Assembly: GCA_963800285.1 (NCBI GenBank)
Contig: CAWDAL010000005.1
Coordinates: 62,001-126,000, forward strand
Direction: 5' to 3'
DNA from: DASUPK01 sp963800285
Lineage (GTDB): Bacteria > Actinomycetota > Thermoleophilia > Solirubrobacterales > 70-9
DNA length: 64,000 nt
Positions 16,183 through 24,582 of the stretch are shown here, in pieces; within the stretch, counting starts at the first letter, position 1; each line of letters starts with the position of its first letter. Under the pieces are notes generated by a model that saw only the letters and a list, made by a program, of their open reading frames with translations, was not told the DNA's origin and did not search any database. A program made the position numbers and the translations under genes.

Positions 16183-16770
16183 CTACTGCCCCAAAATCTT
16201 CGCCTTCTCGGCCTCGAACTCGGCCTCGGTGAGCGCGCCGGACTCCTTCAGCTTGGCGAGCTTCTCCAGCTGCGAGACCGAATCGGTCTGAGGCTGGGCG
16301 GGCGGGGGAGGGGTCATGCCGGGGATCTGGCCCACCCCGGGCATCTGTCCCATGCCTCCCTGCGCCTGCGAGGCCTGGGCTCGCAGCTGCTGGGCCTGCT
16401 CCATGAGCTGGCCGATCTGGCTCGGATCGATCCCGCTGGCCGTGAACGCCGCCGACTGCTGGGCCTCGGGCGAGTAGTCGACGATGATCTTCTCGTGGTC
16501 CTGCGGGTCGTAGATCACGGGAACGGTCTGACCCGCGCTCGGCACCGCGAGCTGCGGGAAGCTGAAGCGCTTCTTGACCTCGAACTCGGGCTCGTCGTCG
16601 GGCTGCACGCGCAGGTGGGCCTTGAGCGCGAGCTCGGTGTTGCCGATCACGCCCTCGGCTCCCCGGGTCACCGCCATGCCCTTCTCGGCGATCTCCACCA
16701 CGGTCGCGTTGGCTCGCTTTCCGTTCTCCTCCAGGTGCTTCGTGAGTCTCTTCGACGGCTTGCCGAGCAT
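16183..16770 (-). CDS. SHOCT-domain protein
   Basis: A 195-residue soluble protein. Residues about 10-110 form a beta-rich domain of unknown family (ATVVEIAEKGMAVTRGAEGV, LRVQPDDEPEFEVKKRF, GQTVPVIYDPQDHEKIIVDY), similar to DUF3592-like folds. A Gln/Gly/Pro-rich linker follows, and the last 28 residues (LEKLAKLKESGALTEAEFEA and on) are a SHOCT oligomerisation motif. GGAGAG lies just upstream of the ATG at 16770, which is preferred to an earlier in-frame ATG at 16842. Function unknown. Confidence 0.75.
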   Translation of the reverse strand: MLGKPSKRLTKHLEENGKRANATVVEIAEKGMAVTRGAEGVIGNTELALKAHLRVQPDDEPEFEVKKRFSFPQLAVPSAGQTVPVIYDPQDHEKIIVDYSPEAQQSAAFTASGIDPSQIGQLMEQAQQLRAQASQAQGGMGQMPGVGQIPGMTPPPPAQPQTDSVSQLEKLAKLKESGALTEAEFEAEKAKILGQ

Positions 16771-16862
16771 CTCTCTCTCCTTCTCGAGGCAGGCGGAGGC
16801 CCACCCTACCGCGCCAACTGACGGCGCGATAGGGCGTTCCAACCGACGTTCGAGCCGCTTAC

Positions 16863-17375
16863 CTAGGAAACGGGATGCGGCTCGTGCCCGGCGACGGCGC
16901 GGCCGGAGAGCACCGTGCCGACGCCGCCGATCACGCCGACGACGAGGGCCCCGATCGCCCAGACGGCACCGTTCAGGTCAAAGCCGAGAGCGTTGTCGAG
17001 CGACCAGGCGCCCGCTCCGACGCCGGCCAGGGCGAAGACGGCAGCGGCCATCACCAGGTTGAACTCGTAGCCCCGGTTGGTGTTCCAGATCCCGTTCGGG
17101 GCGTGAACGGTGATCACCGCGGCTGTCATCACGGCGATGATCGCGGCCGCCGCGAACGGCGTGAACAGACCGAGGGCGATCAGGGCGCCGCCGGCGAACT
17201 CCAGCGTCCCCGCCGCGCGAGCGTGCAGCCAGCCGGGGCGTAGGCCGATGTTGTCGAACATGCCTGCCGTGCCTTCCAGGCCGCCACCGCCGAAGGCGCC
17301 GAAGAGCTTCTGGGCACCATGCCCGGCGAAGAGCAGCCCGACCACGATGCGCAGTACGAGCAATGCGAGGTCCAT
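16863..17375 (-). CDS. DoxX family membrane protein
   Basis: A 170-residue protein with four main hydrophobic helices. The N-terminal RIVVGLLFAGHGAQKLFGAF is the signature of DoxX/DoxD-like proteins, and AGTLEFAGGALIALGLFTPF follows as in the family. A strong GAGGAGG precedes the ATG. Relatives take part in quinone or thiol redox reactions in membranes, and are often under MarR/HxlR-type control. A perfect inverted repeat 36 bp upstream (17411-17434) fits such control. Confidence 0.85.
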   Translation of the reverse strand: MDLALLVLRIVVGLLFAGHGAQKLFGAFGGGGLEGTAGMFDNIGLRPGWLHARAAGTLEFAGGALIALGLFTPFAAAAIIAVMTAAVITVHAPNGIWNTNRGYEFNLVMAAAVFALAGVGAGAWSLDNALGFDLNGAVWAIGALVVGVIGGVGTVLSGRAVAGHEPHPVS

Positions 17376-17410
17376 CTGGATCCTCCTCGGGTCGAAGTTC
17401 TTTCGTCCCG

Positions 17411-17434
17411 AATTACTTGCCCACGCAAGTAATT
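17411..17434. promoter_or_regulatory. Perfect 10-bp inverted repeat upstream of doxX-like gene
   Basis: AATTACTTGC-CCAC-GCAAGTAATT: perfect arms, AT-rich compared with its surroundings. The ACTTGC/GCAAGT core resembles MarR- or HxlR-family operators. No such regulator gene is adjacent. Confidence 0.6.
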
Positions 17435-17443
17435 TTCAAACGC

Positions 17444-18457
17444 CTACCGGGGCGGGCCGATGTAGGCGGGGGCGCCGATCAGCGGCAGGACCAGCGTGCA
17501 CGGCGCCTGGGCGGGGTGCTCCGGATCGAGGGCGTTGAGGACGTCCTGGGCGACCACCGGATCCGCGGCCATCGAGACGTGCTCGGCCTGGTCGAGCGGG
17601 CATTGCTTCTGGACGACGAGGTTCGTCATGTTCGGTGCGTCCTCGATTCCGCTCGTATAGGGGGCGACCAGCTCGTCGTTGCGGGTGACGATGCTCGTGT
17701 ACTTAACGCCCGGGACCGCGATTCAGCCGTCGCGCAGCTTCGCGATGAACGGCGATCCGGCGAGGAACTCCGGGCAGGACGCACAGAAGGTCGACACGGC
17801 CTGCTCGGCGGCGCTCGAGAGCCCGAAGGCGGCGCCGATCCGATCGACCGTGCCGAGGCCGGCCAGGTTGGTGCCGTGCCACAGGGTCGTGATCCCGACG
17901 TAGTTGTGGACCGCCCGGTTCCCACCCAGGAACTTGACGTAGTAGTCCGGCATCAGGCTGCCCTCGGAGTGGCCGACGATGTCGACCTGCGATGCGCCCG
18001 TGGCGCCGCGAACCCGGTCGACGAAGGCCGCGAGCTCCTGGGCGCTGTCCTCCATGGGCGCGAGGCCGCCGGGCTGATACCCGGGGAACGACACGCCTGC
18101 CTTGGTGCCGTAGGTGAGAGAGAAGACGCAGTAGCCGCGATTGGCGAGCAGCGTCGAGATCGTCTGCCAGTTGTCGGTCTGATTGGCCAGCAGGCCATGG
18201 ACCAGGACGACCGGACGGGGGTGCGTGGCGCTCGGCTCACACGACCAGTCATCGGCACCAGGCGGCGGCGAATCCGGACTCACGCCCTGAGCGATGAGCC
18301 CCTGGGTGAAGTCGTAGCGGACCGGATACGTGGTGGCATTCGCCAGAGCCGGGGCGGCCAGCAGCGCAGCGGCCGCGACGACGGCGGCGAATAGAGCTCT
18401 CGGTGCCCCCCGGATCCCATTGCCAGGGGCGAATCTACCCCCATAGGATGAGTTCAT
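17444..18457 (-). pseudogene. Secreted triacylglycerol lipase (alpha/beta hydrolase) with in-frame TGA
   Basis: The frame from ATG 18457 reads a signal peptide, then VVLVHGLLANQTDNWQ (oxyanion region) and DIVGHSEGSLMP (nucleophile Ser). After KLRDG it meets a TGA at 17725-17723. The same frame continues perfectly for 92 more codons: VPGVKYTSIVTRNDELVAPY with the catalytic Asp region, and CPLDQAEHVSMAADP with the catalytic His, ending at TAG 17444. The family (secreted LipA/EstA-type lipases) needs both halves. This is a nonsense mutation, a sequencing error, or readthrough. No selenocysteine element is evident. The ATG overlaps the ATG of the divergent gene (CATG). Confidence 0.85.
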
Positions 18458-19901
18458 GCGTCAGTTGACCAGCCTCGACGCGCAGTTCCTGGCGCTGGAG
18501 AGCTCAAATCAGACTGGACACGTCGCCGGGCTGACGATCCTCGACCCCTCGACCACGCCGAGCGGGGAGCTCACCTTCCAGGACATCTGCGGCCTGATGG
18601 AGGAGCGCCTGCCCCTGCTCCCGCCGCTGCGCTGGCGGCTGGTCGAGGTGCCGTTCGGGCTCGACTACCCCTACTGGCTGGACGATCCGCACTTCGACCT
18701 CGACTTCCACGTCCGCGAGCTGGCGCTGCCGCCCGGTGGCGCCAGGGAGAAGCTCGCCGAGCAGGTCGCGCGGATCGCCTCCCGGCCGCTCGATCGCTCT
18801 CGCCCCCTGTGGGAGCTGTATCTGATCCACGGACTCGAGGACGGTCACAAGGCCCTGCTCACCAAGATCCACCACTCGGTGATCGACGGCCTCTCGGGCG
18901 CGGAGATCATGGGCGTCCTGTTCGATCTCGCCCCCGAGGGCAGGGAGCTGCCCGAGCCGAGCAAGAACGGGGCCGATCGGCAGCCGACCGAGCTGGAGAT
19001 GCTCACCCGCGGGTTGATGGGCTTCCCCCGCTACCCCCTGAGGATCCTCCGCTCCCTGCCGCGGGCGCTGCCCAACCTCGACGAGTCGCCGGTCTTCGCC
19101 GGGATCCCGGGTACGGGGCTGGTCGCCAAGGTCGCCGACCGGATCACCCGCCCGCTCAGCAACCGCGAGAGCGGGGTTCTCGCCCACACTCACTACAAGG
19201 CGCCGAAGACCTGCTTCAACGGCCGGATCTCCCCTCACCGGCGCTTCGCCTTCGGCCAGCTCACGCTGGACGAGGTCAAGGACGTCAAGAACAAGTACGG
19301 CGTCACCGTGAACGACGTGGTCGTGTCGGTCTGCGCGGGCGCTGTCCGGAGTTGGCTGCTCGAGCACGACGACCTGCCGCCCGATCCGCTCGTCGTCCAG
19401 GTGCCCGTCTCGGTACGGACCGACGAGGAGATGGGCACCTACGGCAACCGGATCATGCTGATGAGCGCTCCCTTCTTCACCAACGAGCCGAACGCGGAGC
19501 GTCGGCTGGAGAAGACGCATCGAGCTCTGGCTGCGATGAAGGAGCACCACCGGGCGCTTCCGGCGGAGCTGCTCCAGGACACGAACCACTTCATCCCCCC
19601 GGCGGTCTTCGCCAGGGCCGCGCGGGCGACCTTCGCGATCTCCACGAGCGGGCGCGGGCGGCCGACCTGGAACCTGGTCGTCTCGAATGTTCCCGGACCG
19701 CAGTTCCCGCTCTACTGCGCGGGGGCCCGGCTCGTCGCCAACCATCCTGTCTCCGTGATCACGGATGGAATGGGCCTCAACATGACCGTGATGAGCTACT
19801 GCGGCAAGATGGATTTCGGCATCGTCGCCGACCGCGATCAGATGCCCGACCTGTGGTCGATGCTCGACCGGCTGCGCGACTCCCTCGAGGAGCTCAAGTA
19901 G
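18456..19901 (+). CDS. Wax ester synthase / diacylglycerol acyltransferase (WS/DGAT)
   Basis: A 481-residue acyl-CoA-dependent acyltransferase. MRQLTSLDAQFLALE is the standard N-terminus; KIHHSVIDGLSG (residues about 137-148) carries the catalytic HHxxxDG; NDVVVSVCAGAVRSWL and WNLVVSNVPGP are typical C-terminal motifs. It makes triacylglycerol or wax esters for storage lipid. AGGATGAG upstream serves as ribosome site. The following gene encodes an acyl-ACP thioesterase, so the pair may link fatty acid release to lipid storage. Confidence 0.92.
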   Translation: MRQLTSLDAQFLALESSNQTGHVAGLTILDPSTTPSGELTFQDICGLMEERLPLLPPLRWRLVEVPFGLDYPYWLDDPHFDLDFHVRELALPPGGAREKLAEQVARIASRPLDRSRPLWELYLIHGLEDGHKALLTKIHHSVIDGLSGAEIMGVLFDLAPEGRELPEPSKNGADRQPTELEMLTRGLMGFPRYPLRILRSLPRALPNLDESPVFAGIPGTGLVAKVADRITRPLSNRESGVLAHTHYKAPKTCFNGRISPHRRFAFGQLTLDEVKDVKNKYGVTVNDVVVSVCAGAVRSWLLEHDDLPPDPLVVQVPVSVRTDEEMGTYGNRIMLMSAPFFTNEPNAERRLEKTHRALAAMKEHHRALPAELLQDTNHFIPPAVFARAARATFAISTSGRGRPTWNLVVSNVPGPQFPLYCAGARLVANHPVSVITDGMGLNMTVMSYCGKMDFGIVADRDQMPDLWSMLDRLRDSLEELK

Positions 19902-20617
19902 CGACGGAGCTCACCGAGATCGTCCCGGACCCTGGAGCGGGCCGCGCCTACGAGCAGGCGATGCGGCCCGGCATCGCCGACGGCGACGCGGCCGGCCGCT
20001 GCCGGCTCGACGCGATGGCCCGCTGGCTGCAGGACGTCGCCTACGCGGACCTGATCGACGCCGGCTTCGAGGGTCGGGGCGCCTGGATCGTGCGCCGAAC
20101 GAGGATCCGCGTCGAGCGCTTCCCGATCTTCGGGGAGGAGCTCACGCTGCGGACCTTCTGCAGCGGGATCGGCCGCTTCTCGGCCGAGCGGCGCACCTCG
20201 ATCCACGGGGAGGGAGCGGCGGTGGAGACCGTCTCGCTCTGGGTCTGCCTCGACCCCGAGCGCGGCCGCCCGATGCGCTTCCCGCCCGACTTCCTCGCCG
20301 CTTACGAGCAGAGCGCCGGGGGCCGCGACGCAAACGTGCGCCTGCGCCACCCGGATCCTCCTGAGGACGCCCGGCGCTCGGCCTGGAGATTCCGCGCCAC
20401 CGAGATGGACCCGGCGGGGCACATCAACAACTCGCACTACTGGGTGCCGCTCGAGGAGGAGCTGGCCGGCGGCCCGGAACCGGAATCGATCGACGCGGAG
20501 ATCGAATACCGCGACCCGGCGATGCCGGGCGATGCCGTCCTGCTGAGGCAGGGCTCCTCGATCTGGATCGAGGGCGCCGAGGGCAGCGCCCTGCACGCCT
20601 CGCTGGTGCGGGCCTAG
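19853..20617 (+). CDS. Acyl-ACP thioesterase family protein
   Basis: A double hot-dog thioesterase of the FatA/FatB-like bacterial group: DAMARWLQDVAYADLIDAGF, WIVRRTRIRVERFPIFGEEL in the first half and TEMDPAGHINNSHYWVPLEEEL in the second (the HINN region holds the catalytic residues). It releases fatty acids from ACP. The start is unclear. GTG 19853 overlaps the WS/DGAT gene by 49 bp, but codon pattern and homology-like sequence start only at about 19898, right at the upstream TAG, where no standard start exists; the next ATG is 19961 and would remove conserved-looking residues. Confidence 0.8.
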   Translation: MVDARPAARLPRGAQVATELTEIVPDPGAGRAYEQAMRPGIADGDAAGRCRLDAMARWLQDVAYADLIDAGFEGRGAWIVRRTRIRVERFPIFGEELTLRTFCSGIGRFSAERRTSIHGEGAAVETVSLWVCLDPERGRPMRFPPDFLAAYEQSAGGRDANVRLRHPDPPEDARRSAWRFRATEMDPAGHINNSHYWVPLEEELAGGPEPESIDAEIEYRDPAMPGDAVLLRQGSSIWIEGAEGSALHASLVRA

Positions 20618-21516
20618 GCTGCGGCTCGCGTCCTGGCGCCGTCCGCCGCCCTGGCGTGCTCGGCGATCGCGTCGATGATCTGTCCCCAGACCCCGCGGGG
20701 CAGGTCGTGGCCCATGCCCTCGATCAGCATCAGCCTCGCTCCCGGGATCGCCTTCGCAGTCGCCTTGCCGCCGGAGGGCCTGACCATCTTGTCGACGGTC
20801 CCGTGGATGACGAGCGTCGGCGCCTTGATCCGGCCGAGCGTCTTGGTGCGATCACCCGACGCGACGATCGCGCCGAGCTGCCGGCCGCCGGCCCGCACGT
20901 CGAAGCCGCGGTCGAAGCTGCGGCCGGCGCGCTCGCGAACGTACTGCTCATCGCGCTCGAAGCCTGTCGAACCGACCAGGCCGAAGACCTCGGCCGATCG
21001 CTCGACATAGCCGTCGCGGTCTCGGGGAGGCGGTCGAAGCAGATAGCGGTAGACGGAGAGCGCGGGCTGGCCGTGCCAGCGGCTGCCGGTGGTCGACATG
21101 ATCGAGGTGAGCGAGCGGACGACCTCCGGATGCTCGGCGGCGAGCATCTGGCCGATCATGCCGCCCATCGAAGCGCCGACGACGTGGGCGGGTGCGATCC
21201 CGAGCTCGCGGAGCAGGACGGCGGCGTCCTCGGCCATGTCGGAGAGCGTGTACTGCTCCGGCCCGACCTTGCGCCGAAGCATCTGAGTGAGGGTCGCCGG
21301 GCGGAAGTCGAAATGGGTCGAGCGGCCGATGTCGCGGTTGTCGAAGCGCACCACGTAGAAGCCGCGCTCCGCCAGCTGCTCGCAGAAGTCCTCGTGCCAG
21401 GCGATCATCTGCGTCGCCAGCCCCATGATCAGGAGGATCGGGGTGTCGTCCGGGTCGCCGAACGTCTCATAACAGAGGGTCACGCCGCGGCCCACGTCGC
21501 AGAACTCTTCCGCCAT
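20614..21516 (-). CDS. Alpha/beta hydrolase
   Basis: A 300-residue hydrolase: LIMGLATQMIAWHEDF (oxyanion strand), VVRFDNRDIGRST, VVGASMGGMIGQML (nucleophile elbow G-x-S-x-G), PTLVIHGTVDKMVRP (acid) and IEGMGHDLP (catalytic His). This matches the esterase/haloperoxidase-like group common in Actinobacteria. Its stop shares a CTAG with the plus-strand thioesterase stop. Confidence 0.88.
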   Translation of the reverse strand: MAEEFCDVGRGVTLCYETFGDPDDTPILLIMGLATQMIAWHEDFCEQLAERGFYVVRFDNRDIGRSTHFDFRPATLTQMLRRKVGPEQYTLSDMAEDAAVLLRELGIAPAHVVGASMGGMIGQMLAAEHPEVVRSLTSIMSTTGSRWHGQPALSVYRYLLRPPPRDRDGYVERSAEVFGLVGSTGFERDEQYVRERAGRSFDRGFDVRAGGRQLGAIVASGDRTKTLGRIKAPTLVIHGTVDKMVRPSGGKATAKAIPGARLMLIEGMGHDLPRGVWGQIIDAIAEHARAADGARTRAAA

Positions 21517-21703
21517 CCGGGCATCGTAGGGCCGCCGTCCCGGACTGGACGCTCGTTCTGGAGCGGTCTACTCACTATTGATTATCGGCGCGAAGGGGCG
21601 TACCGTGAAAAACGGTCGATCTGGCAGGGATGGTCGGCCCGAGAGAGGAGAGAGGATGCGCGCTCGTCCGGGAAATCGCGCAGGTGCGGGAGAGGGGGAG
21701 CCG

Positions 21704-22468
21704 ATGGGGGACCGCTCTCCGTCGACTGACAGCGGGGTCTTCGAGCGGTTCGTCGAGTTTGCGCCCGACGCGATCGTGGGGATCGATCGCTGCGGCGAGA
21801 TCGCGATGGTGAACCAGCAGACCGAGCGCCTCTTCGGCTACCCGCGGCGGGAGCTGCTCGGAAAGCCGGTCGAGTTCCTGCTTCCCGAGCGCTTCCGGGA
21901 TCAGCACGTCAGCCACAGGGAGGGTTACTTCGATGACCCCCGGACGCGACCCATGGGCGCCGGCCTCGACCTCTTCGGACTGCGCAGCGACGGCACGGAG
22001 TTCCCGGCCGAGATCTCCCTGTCCTCGGTCGACCCCGGTGGGCATCCGATGGCGATCGCGGCCGTGCGGGACATGACCGACCGCGTGGAGATCGAGCGGG
22101 AGAAGCAGGCGCTGATGGCGGAGATGGAGCGTGAGAAGCAGCGGGAGCAGGCGAGCCGGCTGGAGAGCGTCGGCCAGCTCGCCGGCGGGGTGGCGCACGA
22201 CTTCAACAACCTGCTCGGCGTCGTCCTCAACTACGCGGACTTCATCGCCGAGGAGATCGGCGAGGACTCGCCGGCCTACGAGGACGTCAAGGAGGTCCGG
22301 CGGGCGGCCGAACGGGCGACGCAGCTCACGCGCCAGCTGCTCATCTTCAGCCGGCGGGACGTCGTCAAGCCGCAGCCGATCAACCTCAACGACAGCGTGC
22401 GCGAGATGGAGCGGCTGCTCCGCCGACGTGCCCGCGGAGGCGAACAGCTTCTAGGTGCTATTCGGTAG
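21704..22468 (+). CDS. PAS-HisKA protein lacking the ATPase domain (truncated histidine kinase)
   Basis: A 254-residue protein. Residues about 10-125 are a PAS sensor (FVEFAPDAIVGIDRCGEIAM, QTERLFGYPRRELLGKPVEF). A coiled-coil linker leads to a HisKA dimerisation domain with the H-box LAGGVAHDFNNLLG (His165) and helix 2 ending LTRQLLIFSRRDVVKPQPI. In normal kinases the N, G1, F and G2 boxes follow; here only 13 unrelated residues follow ERLLRR before TAG. No ATPase sequence is seen in any frame downstream. The start ATG 21704 has AGGGGGAG. Either a decayed kinase or a phosphoacceptor that needs a kinase in trans. Confidence 0.75.
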   Translation: MGDRSPSTDSGVFERFVEFAPDAIVGIDRCGEIAMVNQQTERLFGYPRRELLGKPVEFLLPERFRDQHVSHREGYFDDPRTRPMGAGLDLFGLRSDGTEFPAEISLSSVDPGGHPMAIAAVRDMTDRVEIEREKQALMAEMEREKQREQASRLESVGQLAGGVAHDFNNLLGVVLNYADFIAEEIGEDSPAYEDVKEVRRAAERATQLTRQLLIFSRRDVVKPQPINLNDSVREMERLLRRRARGGEQLLGAIR

Positions 22469-22470
22469 GA

Positions 22471-22496
22471 CAGGCGCAAGGGATCTTGCACGCCTG
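22471..22496 (+). terminator. Hairpin after the truncated kinase
   Basis: CAGGCG/CGCCTG with inner CAAG/CTTG and a 4-nt loop, immediately after the stop; only TT follows, so termination strength is uncertain. A second hairpin GAGGCGAC/GTCGCCTC lies at 22549-22566, just ahead of the next ATG. Confidence 0.5.
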
Positions 22497-22575
22497 TTAG
22501 CAATTGCTGACAATTCGGAGCCGAAGCTCTAGCCTGGCCAACTGCTGGGAGGCGACTCGTCGCCTCTCGTTGTCT

Positions 22576-23772
22576 ATGCCGCCTCGCGTACCTCAACCAC
22601 GTCCCCGGACCACTCGCAGTGGGCGCATCGCGGTGGTCTCGCTGATGGTGTTCTGCACACTCGTGATCGGTGCGGTGATCGGCCAGAGCGCCTTCGGCGA
22701 CCCGGCCTCGAAGATCGCCCAGAAGCAGAGCGAGCTGAACCGCATCCAGTCGACCTCGGGCTCCCTCCAGAGTCAGATCGACAGCATGAACGCGCGGGTC
22801 GACCAGCTGATCGGCGAGGAGTCTCACCTGCGCCAGGCGGAGGCCGCGGCCCAGGCCCAGCTGGATCAGAAGCAGACCGAGCTGGACAAGGCGACGGCCC
22901 AGCTCAACGCCGAGAAGGCGGAGCTGCGCAGGATCCGCGCGAAGCTGCAGCAGGCGGTCGGCGCCCTGGAGCAGCTGCTCGTCGAGATGTACAAGTCGAA
23001 CGACCCGGACGTCACCGCCGTGATCATGCGCTCGGCCAACTGGTCGGATCTGCTCACCCGCACCGAGTACATCGACCACATCCAGAGCTACGACAACGAG
23101 GTCGTCTCGCGCGTGCGCGGCCTCCGCGACCAGATCACCGCCCTGGTCAACCAGCTCCAGGCGACGCACGACCGGATCAGGACGGCCCGCGACGCCATCG
23201 CCGCGAAGGAGCGGCAGATCGCCAGCCAGCACGCGCAGATCCAGCGGCAGCAGTCCGCACTGGTCGCAGCGCGGAACGCCCGCGAGGGAGTTCTCAACGC
23301 GCTGCTCCGCAAGGAGCGCCAGATCCAGACCGATCTCTCCAACATCCCGGCGCCGGCGGGACGGGCCACGATCGACTCGAGCGGGGACGCGATTCCGCCC
23401 TCGAACGCGCCGCTCGCCGTGCGGGCCGCGATCGAGGCCGCCAATCAGATCGACGACCTTCCCTACATCTGGGGCGGGGGACACGGCTCGTTCACCTCGA
23501 GCGGCTATGACTGCTCGGGCGCCGTCAGCTTCATGCTGCACGGCGGCGGCTTCCTCTCCAGCCCGCTGGACTCCACCGGACTCGAGGTCTGGGGCGAGTC
23601 GGGCGGCGGCAACTGGATCACCGTCTTCGCGAACAGCGGCCACGCCTGGGCATACGTCGCCGGGCTGCGCTGGGACACCGGCGGTCCGGGCGGCGGGAAC
23701 GGCCCGCGCTGGAGCAGCGTGATGCGCGACGACGCCTCGAGCTTCGTCGCGCGGCACCCGGCCGGGTACTAG
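22576..23772 (+). CDS. NlpC/P60-type cell wall hydrolase with long coiled coil
   Basis: A 398-residue exported protein. A transmembrane or signal segment (about 18-38) is followed by about 220 residues of coiled coil (IAQKQSELNRIQSTSGSLQ and on), as in RipA/CwlO-type hydrolases regulated by FtsEX. The C-terminal domain has YDCSGAVSFML (Cys313) and SGHAWAYVAG (His356), the catalytic pair of NlpC/P60 peptidases, though the sequence is divergent. Likely cuts peptidoglycan stem peptides during division. I start at ATG 22576; an in-frame ATG at 22504 adds unlikely residues. No riboswitch is seen upstream. Confidence 0.85.
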   Translation: MPPRVPQPRPRTTRSGRIAVVSLMVFCTLVIGAVIGQSAFGDPASKIAQKQSELNRIQSTSGSLQSQIDSMNARVDQLIGEESHLRQAEAAAQAQLDQKQTELDKATAQLNAEKAELRRIRAKLQQAVGALEQLLVEMYKSNDPDVTAVIMRSANWSDLLTRTEYIDHIQSYDNEVVSRVRGLRDQITALVNQLQATHDRIRTARDAIAAKERQIASQHAQIQRQQSALVAARNAREGVLNALLRKERQIQTDLSNIPAPAGRATIDSSGDAIPPSNAPLAVRAAIEAANQIDDLPYIWGGGHGSFTSSGYDCSGAVSFMLHGGGFLSSPLDSTGLEVWGESGGGNWITVFANSGHAWAYVAGLRWDTGGPGGGNGPRWSSVMRDDASSFVARHPAGY

Positions 23773-24182
23773 GCCGCAGCGGTCATCTCCGAGGAGACGA
23801 TGCGCTCCTCGAACTCGAAGCCGGTTTCGAGCGCTCGGCGAAGCGGACAGGTCTCGGCGACCCGCTCGAGCCTGCGGACCTGATCGTCCGAGAGCCCGGC
23901 CGGGAGATGAAGCTCGATCTCGAAGCGGCAGGGCTCCGACTGGGGGTCGTATTCGACATCGACGAAGGCGTCGCCGATCTCCCATTCATGGCGCTCCGCG
24001 TACATGGCGACCATCGTCGCGATGCACGAGGCGAGCGCGGCGGGCAGGAGCTCGTGCGGAGCAGGGCCCTCGTCGGTGCCGCCCAGGCGGACGGGCTCGT
24101 CGGTGACGAGGGTGTGGCGCCCGTTGACGTCGACGTGGTGCCGGAGTTTCCCGACGCGATGCGCGGTGGCCGTCATGGTCAT
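23769..24182 (-). CDS. OsmC family protein
   Basis: A 137-residue OsmC/Ohr-fold protein: GPAPHELLPAALASCIATMV holds the first peroxidatic cysteine region and ERVAETCPLRRALE the second cysteine. OsmC/Ohr proteins reduce organic hydroperoxides or related thiol-reactive compounds. ATG 24182 preferred to TTG 24188. It is divergent from the ArsR regulator across about 50 bp of AT-rich DNA, so co-regulation is likely. The stop shares a CTAG with the NlpC gene stop. Confidence 0.88.
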   Translation of the reverse strand: MTMTATAHRVGKLRHHVDVNGRHTLVTDEPVRLGGTDEGPAPHELLPAALASCIATMVAMYAERHEWEIGDAFVDVEYDPQSEPCRFEIELHLPAGLSDDQVRRLERVAETCPLRRALETGFEFEERIVSSEMTAAA

Positions 24183-24199
24183 CGACAACTACACTACTA

Positions 24200-24217
24200 C
24201 ACAACGGTTTACTTGTG
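24200..24217. promoter_or_regulatory. Candidate ArsR operator between osmC-like and arsR-like genes
   Basis: CACAA and TTGTG form inverted arms spaced by 8 nt in the AT-rich divergent spacer, 15 nt before the regulator's ATG. A site here could control both directions. Confidence 0.4.
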
Positions 24218-24231
24218 CTACTATCTTCGCC

Positions 24232-24579
24232 ATGACCTCGAAAGTCGAGATCCCGCATCCGCTCCCCGATCCCCTGGTGGAGCGGGTGGCCGAGCGCTTT
24301 CGTGTGCTCGGCGAGCCGATGCGGATCAGGCTGCTCGAGGCGATGCGCGACGGCGAGATGAGCGTCCGCGATCTTCAGGAGGCCACCAACGCCTCCCAGC
24401 AGAACGTCTCGCAGCATCTCGGCGTTCTGCTCCGCGCCGGCGTCGTCACTCGCCGCAAGGAGGGGAACTACTCCCACTACTCGATCAGCGACCCGGTCGT
24501 CCTTTCCCTTTGTGACGAGGTGTGCGGCGGACTGCGCCGCCAGGTCGATGAACTCAATTCGTTGCTCGAAGGAGGCTGA
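24232..24579 (+). CDS. ArsR/SmtB family transcriptional regulator
   Basis: A 115-residue winged-helix repressor: RFRVLGEPMRIRLLEAMRDG, then SVRDLQEATNASQQNVSQHL (recognition helix) and RRKEGNYSHYSISDP (wing). Two cysteines near the C-terminus (LCDEVC) could sense metal, persulfide or thiol stress. First gene of an apparent operon with a DUF2892 protein (3 bp gap) and an MMPL transporter (ATGA overlap). Confidence 0.9.
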   Translation: MTSKVEIPHPLPDPLVERVAERFRVLGEPMRIRLLEAMRDGEMSVRDLQEATNASQQNVSQHLGVLLRAGVVTRRKEGNYSHYSISDPVVLSLCDEVCGGLRRQVDELNSLLEGG

Positions 24580-24582
24580 CCC

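Noticed and set aside
17723..17725. Selenocysteine insertion at the TGA in the lipase gene
   Set aside because: No hairpin resembling a SECIS follows, the family has no Sec or Cys at this place and other catalytic residues account for activity.
22504..22575. Earlier start and c-di-AMP riboswitch for the NlpC/P60 gene
   Set aside because: The upstream sequence has only short hairpins and none of the ydaO conserved blocks; residues before 22576 are not signal-like.
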